Origin: UBA5862 sp002408105 | GTDB lineage: Bacteria; Pseudomonadota; Gammaproteobacteria; Pseudomonadales; UBA5862 | DNA: 36,421 nucleotides | Direction: 5' to 3' | Assembly (NCBI GenBank): GCA_034189125.1 | Contig: JAXHVB010000027.1 | Coordinates: forward strand, 1 to 36,421 | In this document: one piece after another, positions 15,790 through 24,409 of the stretch | Layout of the letters: each line of letters starts with the position of its first letter | Numbering within the stretch: the stretch's first letter is position 1 | Translations under genes and position numbers: made by a program | Notes under the pieces: model-generated | Seen by the model: only the letters and a program-made list of their open reading frames with translations | What the model was told of the DNA's origin: nothing | The model's database searches: none

Positions 15790-16416
15790 TCAGTAGATGA
15801 AGCGCCAGCCGAACTCGTAGTGCGTGAAGTCCCAACGCCCATAGTCACGGATGCGGGCGCTGATGCCGTGAGCGGGATGCACCCACCAAGTGAGTTCGCC
15901 GCCCATTCGCAGGTCGTGGCTGACCAGGTCGAGTGCACCAAACTCCACACGCACCTGCAGCTGTCGCCAGGGTTGCGTCAGCCCCACCAGCCACTCGGTG
16001 CCATAGTGCCAGCGCTGTGCGAACTCCACCCGCTGGCGTTGCACGACAACGTGATACTCGGTGGAGTCGGAGCGGGTACGGACGCCGCCGCCGAGTCCTT
16101 GCCAGCGTTCAACCGGGCGGCTGCGGCCGATTTCGTTGCCGCTCGCGGTAAAGGGCGCATCGGTGTGGCGCGCCTGTACGAAAAAGTGATCGCCCACGGG
16201 CACTGCGGCCTGCAAGGTGTGTCCCTCGCCGTCGTCGAAGCGGGAGTAGTCCGGGTTCGCGCTAGTGTAAGCGAACTCCAGATAGCGCCAGTTGGTGAGT
16301 GGAGTCTGGGCAGTTGCACTTGGCGGCAGCGATGCGGACAGGAGCCAGACAAGCGTTGTGGCCAGGCGGCACACCCATCGGGCGCCTGGGGGTACAATTG
16401 GCGTTGGGTCGGCCAT
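15790..16416 (-). CDS. Small outer-membrane beta-barrel protein
   Basis: A 208-residue protein. Residues about 14-36 (WVCRLATTLVWLLSASLPPSATAQ) are a signal peptide cut after AQ. The rest alternates polar and hydrophobic residues in short strands (WRYLEFAYTSANPDYSRFDD; HFFVQARHTDAPF; WQGLGGGVRTRSD; EYHVVVQRQRVEFAQRWHYG), and the protein ends in FTHYEFGWRFIY, with the C-terminal aromatic residue needed for barrel assembly. About 8 strands would fit. The pattern YLEFAYTS with a DGEGH turn resembles a group of small gammaproteobacterial barrels of unknown function. AAGGAG lies 5 bases before the ATG. It is divergent from the flavodoxin-like gene with 69 bases between start codons. No function can be assigned. 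Confidence 0.7.
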   Translation of the reverse strand: MADPTPIVPPGARWVCRLATTLVWLLSASLPPSATAQTPLTNWRYLEFAYTSANPDYSRFDDGEGHTLQAAVPVGDHFFVQARHTDAPFTASGNEIGRSRPVERWQGLGGGVRTRSDSTEYHVVVQRQRVEFAQRWHYGTEWLVGLTQPWRQLQVRVEFGALDLVSHDLRMGGELTWWVHPAHGISARIRDYGRWDFTHYEFGWRFIY

Positions 16417-16485
16417 ACCGGCTCCTTGCGGTTGTGCCGCGCAGTATACCGCGGCGCGACCGACACCCTTCCGCAGAGGTGGTCC

Positions 16486-16947
16486 GTGCCCCCCAGCAGG
16501 TTGCTCATCGTCTACCACAGCCAAACAGGCAACACAGCCCGCCTGGCGCAGGCTGCGTGGTGCGGGGCGCTCGATTCCGGTGATGCCGAGGTTCGGTTTC
16601 GAATGGCTGCGGACAGCGGGCTGCACGACCTGTTGTGGTGCCAGGGGATCGTCCTTGCGACTCCGGAGAATTTCGGCAACCTCTCGGGTGGTCTGAAGGA
16701 TTTTCTTGATCGCACCTACTACCCTGCACAGGGCGAAGTGGAGGGGCGCCCCTATGCGCTGTTGATCAGCTGCGACAACGATGGGGAAGGGGCTGCGTTC
16801 AATACCGCGAGAATCGCCAAAGGCTATCCGTTCAAACCGGTGGCCGAACCCCTGATCTGCCGTGGTGCGATCACCGAAGCCCATCTGCAGGGCGCGCATG
16901 AACTGGGCGCGAGTCTTGCTGCTGGCCTGGCGATGGGAATTTTCTGA
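16486..16947 (+). CDS. Flavodoxin family protein
   Basis: A 153-residue cytoplasmic flavoprotein. LLIVYHSQTGNTARLAQAAW (about 6-25) is the phosphate-binding loop of flavodoxin-like FMN proteins. IVLATPENFGNLSGGLKDFL (about 55-74) is the loop found in NAD(P)H:quinone-reductase/WrbA-type and 'flavodoxin family' proteins, and YALLISCDNDGEGA follows the third strand. It is likely an FMN-dependent reductase or electron carrier; the partner is unknown. The start is a GTG (16486) with AGAGGTGG just upstream; no ATG precedes the FMN loop. Its upstream gene diverges, and a strong -10-like element follows it, so it is probably transcribed alone or with little downstream coupling. Confidence 0.75.
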   Translation: MPPSRLLIVYHSQTGNTARLAQAAWCGALDSGDAEVRFRMAADSGLHDLLWCQGIVLATPENFGNLSGGLKDFLDRTYYPAQGEVEGRPYALLISCDNDGEGAAFNTARIAKGYPFKPVAEPLICRGAITEAHLQGAHELGASLAAGLAMGIF

Positions 16948-16982
16948 CCCGACCTTGATGTAAGGCGTGCGCCGTGCGCCGG

Positions 16983-16988
16983 TATACT
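16983..16988 (+). promoter_or_regulatory. Possible sigma-70 -10 element for the alpha/beta hydrolase gene
   Basis: TATACT matches the -10 consensus at 5 of 6 positions and lies 61 bases before the hydrolase start codon. A convincing -35 is not present at 16-18 bases (TTGATG at 16955 is about 22 bases away), so this is tentative. Confidence 0.35.
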
Positions 16989-17048
16989 CGTGCGCTTTGG
17001 GCGTCCATGTTGACGCGTCTGATCACTGAAAACTCACCAGGAGTCTGC

Positions 17049-17921
17049 ATGCAGTCCGCGCACGATCGTGTTTTCGAAATCGATGGCCGCCGGTTGGCGG
17101 CCAAGCTGTACGGTCCAGAAGACGGTGCGCCGACACTCGCACTCCACGGCTGGATGGACAACGCGGCGAGTTTCGACCGCTTGGCCCCTTTGCTCGGCAG
17201 CCGGCGCATCTGCGCCCTCGATTTCGCCGGGCATGGGCGCTCAGATCACCTGCCGGCCGGCGCCCACTACAGCTGGTTCACCTACCTGAGCGATGCATTC
17301 GCGGTGGCCGATGCGCTGGGATGGCAACGGTTTACATTGATTGGCCATTCCATGGGTGCGCACATCTCGCTGTACATGGGGGCGGTCGCGCCAGCCCGTG
17401 TGGATCGCACGGTGTTGATCGATGCCATCGGGCACCCCGGCCTGAACCCAGCGAAACTGGCAGCAGAAACCGAGAAGGCACTGACGCGCTTTCGCAACTT
17501 TCGTCTGCGCTCCACCCCGTTGTACGAAACTTTCGAGGCGATGTTGGGCCCACGGATGAATACAGTGGGCAACATCACCGAGGCGGCCGCTCGAATTCTT
17601 TTAGAGCGCGGTGTGCGCCCCTACCAGAACGGGTTCACTTGGACGTCCGATGCCCGCCTGATGTATCCCGACCCCACCCGGCTCACCGAAGAACAGATAA
17701 TGGGGTTCATACAGGCGGTCGAGTCGCCAAGCCTGTTGCTGTTGGGTGAGGCCGGTTGGCCCTGGACGCCTGATTTTATCGCGCGACGCACAGGCGCCCA
17801 TCGCCATTTGCGAACCCTGCGGTTGCCGGGCGGCCATCACCTGCATCTGGAGGACACGGTGGATGCCGTGGCGGAAGAGGTCTGTGGGTTTCTGGCGGCG
17901 GACTTACCGCAGCTCGATTAA
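17049..17921 (+). CDS. Alpha/beta-fold hydrolase
   Basis: A 290-residue serine hydrolase. LALHGWMDNAASFDRL (30-45) carries the oxyanion HGW motif, LIGHSMGAHIS (97-107) holds the nucleophile S101, and GGHHLHLED near residues 261-269 supplies the catalytic His. An acidic residue in the QAVESPSLLLLGEAGWP segment region completes the usual triad. The sequence style is that of serine hydrolase-like (SERHL/haloalkane-dehalogenase-related) esterases; a substrate cannot be read. The ATG with AGGAG 6 bases upstream was chosen; the frame is open 25 codons further up, but those codons cover the probable promoter. The 3' end overlaps the converging flavoprotein gene by 18 bases. Confidence 0.85.
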   Translation: MQSAHDRVFEIDGRRLAAKLYGPEDGAPTLALHGWMDNAASFDRLAPLLGSRRICALDFAGHGRSDHLPAGAHYSWFTYLSDAFAVADALGWQRFTLIGHSMGAHISLYMGAVAPARVDRTVLIDAIGHPGLNPAKLAAETEKALTRFRNFRLRSTPLYETFEAMLGPRMNTVGNITEAAARILLERGVRPYQNGFTWTSDARLMYPDPTRLTEEQIMGFIQAVESPSLLLLGEAGWPWTPDFIARRTGAHRHLRTLRLPGGHHLHLEDTVDAVAEEVCGFLAADLPQLD

Positions 17922-19049
17922 CACTGAGGGTGGTGCACTCGGGGCCAACTCAGCGTAGACGGCGCGGGCCAGTTCGGAGGCCAGGGCGGGAGCCGCGGTC
18001 AGCCCTGGGGACTCGATTCCGGCGCACTCGAAGTAGCCTGGTACCCCACTGCGCTCTGGGCCGGCCAGCCAGAAATCGGGATGGGGCACTCCCGCTTGCC
18101 AGACCTGTGGACGAATACCGGCGTACCCGAGGCGTAAGCGGCTGGGGTCAACCTTGGGAAAGAGGTTCAGCACCCGCGGAGTCAGTTGATCAACGAGGTT
18201 CGAGTCCACGCTGAAATCCAGACGCTCCACGGGGTTTGCATCGGGGCCGAAACGCAGCCCGCCTTCAGGGTCAAAGCTGATGTGGATGCCGAGGCCCTGA
18301 TTGCCGGAAGGCGGCAGGGGATACACCAGCGGCCCAAGCCCCCAGGGTTGAGCGGTCACCAGGTACTGTCCCTTGACCCAGTGATCGGTCAACGCGTGCA
18401 GGCCGAGTGTGCGCCGCAAGCGCACCGCACCGAGGCCGGCGCAATTGACCACAACTCTGGCGCGCACAGGTTCGCCCGCTGCAAGCTCCAGGGCCAGCCC
18501 GCCCCGTTGGCGCGCCAACGAGAGAACGTTGGAATGGCGCAACAGTGGAACGCCGAGGTTGCTCAAATGTGCGTCCAGTCGCTCGACCGCGGTGGCGGTG
18601 TCGATGGTTGCGCTGGAAGGGAAGAACGCAGCCGCAGCGATTCGGACTTGCGCCCCGAGCGACCTGCGCTCGGCAGCGGTGGCGGCCCTGAATCCCGGTA
18701 CGCGATTGCGCTTGGCGTGCGTCAGCAAAGCCTGGAGCCGTGGCTGCTCCTTGCTTGAGGTGGCCACCACGTACTTGCCGCAGGCGCGCAGCGGAATGTC
18801 GAAGCGGCTTGCCAAAGTGCGCCATGCCTGGTTTCCGGCGATGCACAGCCGGTGTTTGAGGGAGCCGGTCTGGTAGTGGATCCCGGCGTGCAGCACTTCG
18901 CTGTTCCGGGTTGAGTTTTGCTCCCCGAGGTGCGACTCCGCTTCGAACAGGGCAAGGCTGGTGCTTGGCAGCTGGGCTTGCAGTGCAGACGCGGTGAGCA
19001 GGCCCACAAGCCCGCCACCGATCACCGCGACTTCGATGTCGTTGACCAT
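17904..19049 (-). CDS. FAD-dependent oxidoreductase, L-2-hydroxyglutarate oxidase-like
   Basis: A 381-residue DAO-superfamily flavoprotein. VAVIGGGLVGLLTA (7-20) is the FAD dinucleotide-binding motif, and ESHLGEQNSTRNSEVLHAGI followed by HYQTGSLKHRLCIAGN closely follows the signature of LhgO/L2HGDH (NSGVIHAG.YY..GSLKA..C..GN). CGKYVVATS and a C-terminal PSAPPSVLIELR end complete the fold. The probable reaction is oxidation of L-2-hydroxyglutarate or a related 2-hydroxy acid, passing electrons to the quinone pool. It is about 40 residues shorter than E. coli LhgO. The ATG at 19049 is taken from domain position; its ribosome-binding site is poor, and an ATG at 19094 (adding 15 residues) is an alternative. 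It converges on the hydrolase gene. Confidence 0.75.
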   Translation of the reverse strand: MVNDIEVAVIGGGLVGLLTASALQAQLPSTSLALFEAESHLGEQNSTRNSEVLHAGIHYQTGSLKHRLCIAGNQAWRTLASRFDIPLRACGKYVVATSSKEQPRLQALLTHAKRNRVPGFRAATAAERRSLGAQVRIAAAAFFPSSATIDTATAVERLDAHLSNLGVPLLRHSNVLSLARQRGGLALELAAGEPVRARVVVNCAGLGAVRLRRTLGLHALTDHWVKGQYLVTAQPWGLGPLVYPLPPSGNQGLGIHISFDPEGGLRFGPDANPVERLDFSVDSNLVDQLTPRVLNLFPKVDPSRLRLGYAGIRPQVWQAGVPHPDFWLAGPERSGVPGYFECAGIESPGLTAAPALASELARAVYAELAPSAPPSVLIELR

Positions 19050-19204
19050 GCCGGTCAGCGCACCGGTGTGGCAACTGAGTTCGGCACCATCCATGGGCGG
19101 TTGCCGTGCACCTTTGCGCTCGGGTGAGCCGTCCTTGTGAGGTTTGCAACGCGCACGCGGTGTGGCGGATCCGTAGCGGGTTTCCCAGTGGGGGCGCCGA
19201 GCCG

Positions 19205-22000
19205 CTAGCGCAGCTCGGACCGCAGGGCCTCGGCCTCTGCGGCTTCGGTGAATTCCTTGCCGCTGACCTGCTGCAACAGCTCCAGGGCACCCTGGCGATT
19301 CCCTAACTGGTGGCGGGCCACGGCCAGGTGGTAGGCCACAGAGGGTTGGTCGCGGAGGGCCTGGTGCGCTTCGGTCAGCAGGGGCAGGGCTTCTTGCGCC
19401 TGGCCCGCCTTCACCAGTGACCAACCCAGGGTATCCTGAATCTCCATGGCGCCGGGAGCCTGTTTCAGTGCCCGGCGGGCGAAGTCCACGGCCTGTTCGG
19501 GGTCGCTCTTAAGGTAAAGGAACGCCAGGTTATTGAGTGCAATCGGGTGGTCTCCGAAGCGTTCAACGAGCTGGTGGTAGCGCTCGCGCGCGGCTGCGGG
19601 ATCGCCGTGCTCCATCTCGAGCAAGGCAGCGGTCAGTGCCAGGTTCGCGTCCTGCGGCAGGCGCTCACTCCAGGTGCGGGCGCTGGCGAGCGCGGCGCTG
19701 GGATTGGCATTGCCGCGCTGCAACTGAATGAGCAATTGGGCGCTGGTGGGGATTGGAGCAATCTCCAGCGCGGCTTCGGCGGCTCGAATTGCGGCGTCGT
19801 ATGCGCCCGACTGCGCCAGCGACCGGGCATGCATCGCGTGGGTTTGCCAGCTGTTGGGGGCACTTTGCTGCAAGGCCTCCACGGCTTGCTCCAGGGCCGT
19901 CCAGTCTTGGCCGGCAAGCGCGATGCGTGCCTGCGTGAGCTGAAGTTCGGGGTGGTCGCCCACCATCTTCTGCGCTTCGGCGATCGCTTCGCCAGCGCGC
20001 ACGTGGTTGCCCAACGCCAACTCGCTCTCTGCCAACAGGCGCAGCGCCTGCGGGGTAGCGTGGACGTCAACAAGTGCGCGGGCACTGGTGAGCGCCCGTT
20101 GGTGGCGGTTGGCTGCTTGCAGCAGCTGGGTGGCCAGCAGCAGGCCTTCGTAGTTGCCGGTTGACCGCTCGTGCAGCCGCTCCGCAACCGCCGCGGCGTC
20201 CTCCGGGCGCCCCTGGCGCAGGTGGTGACGCGCGAGTTCGGCATGCACTGCGAGGACGTCTGGGTGGGCAACTTGCAACTCGCGCAGCCTGCGTTCGGCG
20301 GTGGCGGGGTTCCCACTCAGTTCATCGACCACCGCGCTGCGCACGGCCGCGGTCAGGTTGTCTGGATTCGCGGCCAGTGTGTCTTGGTAGAGCGCCTTGG
20401 CGCGGGTGTAGTCCTGTTGGGCCAGGGCCATCACTGCCAGCTCATTGCTTGCGGTGGGGTGGCCTGGAACCCGCTCGAGCGCACGCCTGAAAGCGGCGGT
20501 TGCGGCGGTTGTGTTGCCGGTGGCGCGGTGGATTCGGCCGCGCAACAAGTCGATTCCGGTGCCCGCCCCATGCTGTGCTTCGAGCGCGTCGATCGCGTCC
20601 AGGGCCGCCGCGGTCTTGCCTTCCTGCAGGTCAACACGGATCAGTGCCAATTGGACAGCCAAGTTGTCCGGAGCGGCTTTCAGGGCCGTTTCGAGGGTCT
20701 CCCGAGCGGCTACTGGATTGCCGGCGTTCAATTGGAGGATCCCCTGGCGGATGGCGATGTTGGTGTCATCGGTCAGAGAACTGATGCGCTCAATGGTGGC
20801 AGCGGCGCCTTCACTGTCCCCCTGAGCCAGGAGCAAGGAACTCTTGAGGACCAGCAGTGGCTGGTCATCCGGGCGGACCTCAAGCAACCGATCCAGGTGG
20901 GTTTCGGCATCGGCCAGCTTGACTTGCTGCAGCATCGCTTGCACCAGCAGTTGGTGCATTTGCAGGTCGCTGGGGACCGCTGCCAGGTATCGCTCAAGGG
21001 TTGCCTCGGCATCCGCCCAACGGCTGGCCTGGGACTGGGCGATGGCGAGGTTGCGCTGGGCCGGGAGCAAGGGCCCGCGGCGCAGGGCTTCCTCAAACGC
21101 TTTGATTGCGGCGGGGGCTTGGTGGCGCTGCAGCGCGACCAAGCCTCGCAGGTAGGGTCCAAGAGGTGCCTTTGGCGCAGCAGCGTTCAAGGCATCCGCA
21201 TCGTCTTCGGCGGTTTCCGCGTCCCCCAATTGCAGTGCCAGTATGCCTCGCTTGAGCCGCACCTCTCCTGCGCGCGGGTTCAGCTGCAATGACCGGCCGA
21301 ACGCCGCCAGCGCAATTTCCAGGTTGCCGACCTGCAGGGCTTGTTCGCCGCTCAGGGCCTGAACGCGGGCATCTTCGGGTGCCCGCGCGGTCAGGGCATC
21401 GACTTCCGACTGTGCGGAGTCGGCGCGGGTTGCGACCGCAACAGTCGCCAGACCCAGGGCCGCATCAAGGGATTCAGGCTGCAGGCGCTGGGCTTGGCGG
21501 AACTGCTCAGCGGCAGTATCGAACTGGGCCTGTTCGACAAATCCGTTGCCTGCTGCGACCAGCACCCGAACCTGCTCGTCGAGCGGCAGACCCTCCAAAT
21601 TCACGATCCCATCGCGGTGGCGGACTCCCCCCTGCTCCACCTGGGACAGCAGTTGGGTGGCACGTTCTGATTGCGGAAAGCTGCGCAACACCCTGCGGGC
21701 TTCTTGTTCTGCGGCGTCCAATCGACCGCTGATCAGGTACAGCTCAGAGAGCAGCAGGCGCGCTTCAAGCTGTTCTGGGTCGCGTTGCAGGCTGTTTTTC
21801 GCCTCGATTTCCGCTTCGCGGACCGCACCCTGATTCCGGTAGGCAAGGGCAGCGGCCAAATGGTCTTCGGCTGTTCGGGTCGGGCGCAGCAAGGTCAAGG
21901 CGACCACCACGGCGGTGGCCACCAACGCACCCCCGACGAGCCACCAGATGCGCTGCACGGCTTGGTTGGCGCTGGCCGACTTCTTGGAACGGTTGGGCAT
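19205..22000 (-). CDS. Giant TPR-repeat protein, PrsT-like (PEP-CTERM/exosortase system)
   Basis: A 931-residue protein with a single N-terminal membrane helix (about 19-37, WWLVGGALVATAVVVALTLL), then TPR-like helical repeats over the whole rest. The opening AEDHLAAALAYRNQGAVREA followed by AKNSLQRDPEQLEARLLLSE, the inner NLEIALAAFGRSLQLNPRAG, and the end (IALNNLAFLYL; AMEIQDTLGWSLVKAGQAQE; EALPLLTEAHQAL; FTEAAEAEALRSEL) follow the plan of PrsT (TIGR02917), a roughly 900-residue TPR lipoprotein encoded with exosortase/EPS clusters. Here the N-terminus has no Cys lipobox, so it is anchored by a helix instead. AAGGAG lies 7 bases before the ATG at 22000; an upstream in-frame ATG has no such site. 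The likely role is envelope scaffolding for export or sorting of PEP-CTERM/VPLPA-CTERM proteins. A generic TPR protein cannot be excluded. Confidence 0.75.
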   Translation of the reverse strand: MPNRSKKSASANQAVQRIWWLVGGALVATAVVVALTLLRPTRTAEDHLAAALAYRNQGAVREAEIEAKNSLQRDPEQLEARLLLSELYLISGRLDAAEQEARRVLRSFPQSERATQLLSQVEQGGVRHRDGIVNLEGLPLDEQVRVLVAAGNGFVEQAQFDTAAEQFRQAQRLQPESLDAALGLATVAVATRADSAQSEVDALTARAPEDARVQALSGEQALQVGNLEIALAAFGRSLQLNPRAGEVRLKRGILALQLGDAETAEDDADALNAAAPKAPLGPYLRGLVALQRHQAPAAIKAFEEALRRGPLLPAQRNLAIAQSQASRWADAEATLERYLAAVPSDLQMHQLLVQAMLQQVKLADAETHLDRLLEVRPDDQPLLVLKSSLLLAQGDSEGAAATIERISSLTDDTNIAIRQGILQLNAGNPVAARETLETALKAAPDNLAVQLALIRVDLQEGKTAAALDAIDALEAQHGAGTGIDLLRGRIHRATGNTTAATAAFRRALERVPGHPTASNELAVMALAQQDYTRAKALYQDTLAANPDNLTAAVRSAVVDELSGNPATAERRLRELQVAHPDVLAVHAELARHHLRQGRPEDAAAVAERLHERSTGNYEGLLLATQLLQAANRHQRALTSARALVDVHATPQALRLLAESELALGNHVRAGEAIAEAQKMVGDHPELQLTQARIALAGQDWTALEQAVEALQQSAPNSWQTHAMHARSLAQSGAYDAAIRAAEAALEIAPIPTSAQLLIQLQRGNANPSAALASARTWSERLPQDANLALTAALLEMEHGDPAAARERYHQLVERFGDHPIALNNLAFLYLKSDPEQAVDFARRALKQAPGAMEIQDTLGWSLVKAGQAQEALPLLTEAHQALRDQPSVAYHLAVARHQLGNRQGALELLQQVSGKEFTEAAEAEALRSELR

Positions 22001-22114
22001 GCACAACTCCTTTAAAGGCCTGTGCATTAGCCTAACCGGATTTGCCCAGAGCGCCAGTTCTTACGGCTCGAATGTGGGCGTCCGTCGTCACCCCGTCCCA
22101 TCGCCCACGAAAGC

Positions 22115-22963
22115 TCAGGTCAAAATTCGGTAGAGCACCGTACCACGCAGATGCACCTGCCCGCTGCTGGCTTCTGCAACTTCCACGTCAGTCCAGAACA
22201 GCTCGTTGTCTCGCTGGCAGACGCGCCCGTAGGCCACCAGGTCGCCTTTGGGCGGCGGTGTCAGCACCTGTGCCTGGATCGCGGGCGTTGACGCCTTGTA
22301 GGCGCCAGGCCCGGTCTCGGCCCAGGCTGCCATGGCGCCGGTGGTGTCGAGCAACGCGAGCGCCGCCCCTTCATGCACGGTGCCTTCTGCAGAGGCGTTG
22401 GCTGCCGAAAAGGGCATGCGCAACCGCGAGGCGCCGGACCGCATCAGCTCCACCTCAATGCCCCGGGCGCCGATGAAGTTCACCGCACCGATGTTCTTGC
22501 CCATTGGGCCAGGGTCCACATCGCCGTCGTCTCCGGAACTGTGGTACAGGGTGGGGCTTGGGTTGGCAAAGCGGGCATGCAGGGCCAGCGTGGCCTGTGA
22601 GATCGGTTTGCCAGCGGCGCTTCGCACGTAGACTTCGACAAAGCACAGCTCCCGGCCGCGGCGCAGCAAACGCGCCTCTGCTGTGACGGTTTCCTCGATG
22701 GCTGCGGCGAGGTAATTGATTTGAAAGCCTGCGGTGTGCCAGGGGCCGGATTCGGCCCCCAGCGATTGGCGAATGATCGCGTGACCGCCGATGACCGACA
22801 GTGACGCGGCCACACCGCCATGAAGCACGCCACCAGGGTTGCTGTTGGCTTCTCGATAGGGCAGGTGCAGCAGGGTGCGTTCCGGTTCAATGGGCTCGGC
22901 GCTGACACCCAGGGTTTGGCAGTAGGGCGTGGTGTTCAGCCAGTCGGTCAGGGTGTCGCTCAT
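22115..22963 (-). CDS. Tandem-hotdog acyl-CoA thioesterase
   Basis: A 282-residue protein made of two PaaI-like hotdog domains. The first (about 15-135) has NPGGVLHGGVAASL and then TAGFQINYLAAAIEETVTAE. The second (about 160-282) has SAEGTVHEGAALALLDTTGA and TPAIQAQVLTPPPKGDLVAY. Single-domain PaaI thioesterases form such pairs by dimerising; here one chain carries both. It probably hydrolyses an acyl- or aryl-CoA to free CoA. In domain 1 the HGG is intact; in domain 2 it is HEG, so the two sites may differ. The start ATG lacks a strong Shine-Dalgarno. It lies 67 bases downstream of the zinc dehydrogenase gene on the same strand and 114 bases upstream of the TPR gene. Confidence 0.75.
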   Translation of the reverse strand: MSDTLTDWLNTTPYCQTLGVSAEPIEPERTLLHLPYREANSNPGGVLHGGVAASLSVIGGHAIIRQSLGAESGPWHTAGFQINYLAAAIEETVTAEARLLRRGRELCFVEVYVRSAAGKPISQATLALHARFANPSPTLYHSSGDDGDVDPGPMGKNIGAVNFIGARGIEVELMRSGASRLRMPFSAANASAEGTVHEGAALALLDTTGAMAAWAETGPGAYKASTPAIQAQVLTPPPKGDLVAYGRVCQRDNELFWTDVEVAEASSGQVHLRGTVLYRILT

Positions 22964-23030
22964 GGCAGCGTCTCAAGGGGACCGCGGTTCGCGCGCAGTG
23001 CGGCTGCACGCGTTGTCCAGGGCCACCTTC

Positions 23031-24128
23031 TCAGAATTCAGGAATCAAGCAGGAATGGATCGATTCTTCGTCAGGGATCTCCCGCGCCAGGGTGCGGATC
23101 GCAAGCTCTGCATCCTTGAGCGCGAAGTCGTGGGTGTGCATTTGCTCCAGGGGGGCGCGGCGCGACTCGATCAGGCGAATGGCACTGCGGTAGCCACTGC
23201 TCGTGACGCCGATTGCACCTTTAATGGTGATTTCCTTCACGACGATCAGGTCGGAGACAAAGTCCGGGATGGCTTTGAACCCTTTGACTCCGGCAAGCAC
23301 GATGGTGCCGCCGGTCCTACAGAGACTGAGGGCGTCTGCAATGGGCTGGGTGGCGTAGGACGTCACGTCCACCACCACATCGGCGCCACGGCCGTTGGTG
23401 ATTTGCTGCACACGCTCCACGGCGTTTTCGTTTTCGACATCGATGCAGTGATCGGCACCAAAGCCTTTTGCCACCTGCAGCTTGTCGGCATCGGCGCTGA
23501 GGCCTGTCACGATGATGGTGCCCGCCCCCGCCTCACGGCAGGCGAGCACGCTGGCCAGTCCGCGTTGTCCTGGTCCCATGATGACCACAGTGTCTCCTAT
23601 GCGGGTCTGGGGTAGCTCCACCGCCCAACGGAATCCAGCCCCTAGCGGATTGAACATCACGGCAATTTCGGCAGGCAGTTGCGGGTCCATCTTGTGGACC
23701 ACCGAGTTGGCGTCGATGAACATGTACTGGGAGTAGGCGCCCCACAACCCAGGGGATTCGTCTACTGGGATGTACGAATAGATTCGCCGGCTGTTGCAAA
23801 TGTGGTAACTGCCGGCCAGGCAGTTGTCGCAAAAATGGCAGGCGAGCATGGTCTCGACCGCGACTCGGTCGCCGACGTCCACGCCCCAGCGCCGCGCCGC
23901 GCGGTCACCAATTGCGGCGATGGTGCCGAGGGGTTCGTGCCCTGGGACGACGTTCATCGGGGTGCTGAGGGCCCCGGAGTATTGCTCATAGTCGCTGCCG
24001 CAAATGCCGCACGCCTCGACCCTCAACAGGGCGCTGTCGTCATCAATGTTCGGCAGGGGGATGTCGCGCGCTTCGAGCGTTCGGGCGGCAGTTTGCACCA
24101 TGGCGAAACTGGTTTTCGGCAGACTCAT
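23031..24128 (-). CDS. Zinc-dependent medium-chain alcohol dehydrogenase
   Basis: A 365-residue MDR dehydrogenase. Catalytic zinc ligands are in ACGICGSDYEQY (C43) and GHEPLG (H64, E65). The structural zinc lobe is CHFCDNCLAGSYHIC (Cys spaced 2-2-7). The NAD(P)-binding fold contains VVIMGPGQRGLASVLACREA (GxGxxG present as GPGQRG). The C-terminal PDEESIHSCLIPEF is a family tail. It oxidises an alcohol (or reduces an aldehyde/ketone) with NAD(P); the substrate is unclear, perhaps a polyol or a terpene-type alcohol. AGGAG lies 7 bases before the ATG. It heads a - strand group with the thioesterase and is divergent from the CMD-family gene across a 281-bp gap with clear dyads. Confidence 0.88.
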   Translation of the reverse strand: MSLPKTSFAMVQTAARTLEARDIPLPNIDDDSALLRVEACGICGSDYEQYSGALSTPMNVVPGHEPLGTIAAIGDRAARRWGVDVGDRVAVETMLACHFCDNCLAGSYHICNSRRIYSYIPVDESPGLWGAYSQYMFIDANSVVHKMDPQLPAEIAVMFNPLGAGFRWAVELPQTRIGDTVVIMGPGQRGLASVLACREAGAGTIIVTGLSADADKLQVAKGFGADHCIDVENENAVERVQQITNGRGADVVVDVTSYATQPIADALSLCRTGGTIVLAGVKGFKAIPDFVSDLIVVKEITIKGAIGVTSSGYRSAIRLIESRRAPLEQMHTHDFALKDAELAIRTLAREIPDEESIHSCLIPEF

Positions 24129-24409
24129 GACCGGCTCCTGTTTTTATGGTTTTAGGCTGTTCCTGGGCCTTGATCGCGGTCTCAGCCATCAAAACACAGC
24201 CCTTCGGTACAACACAAGTTGGCGCACAAGGGCGAACGCAGTAGGATGGGATGCGTCTCGGCGCTGCGCATTCGATACCAATAATTTCGCGCAATCAGGC
24301 CGAATTTTTGCGAGAAACCAATCGATTGGCTTGCCCGGCAGGCGTGCTGACGGCAGCGCACCCGGAGCGCTGCGCACGGCCGGACCCCATCAGCTACAAG
24401 GAGTGGCCC
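24129..24409. promoter_or_regulatory. Divergent control region between alcohol dehydrogenase and CMD-family genes
   Basis: No gene is visible in these 281 bases. CCAATCGATTGG (24318-24329) is a perfect 12-bp palindrome, a good operator candidate. GCAGCGC-ACCCGGA-GCGCTGC (24353-24373) is a perfect 7-bp inverted repeat 37 bases before the CMD start, able to form a leader hairpin. A G-rich AGGAG (24127 side) belongs to the dehydrogenase. No convincing -35/-10 pair can be singled out, and no regulator gene is adjacent. Confidence 0.45.

Noticed and set aside
15790..16899. Longer version of the small barrel gene starting at 16899
   Set aside because: It would run antisense through the flavodoxin-like gene; the ATG at 16416 has AAGGAG and a signal peptide.
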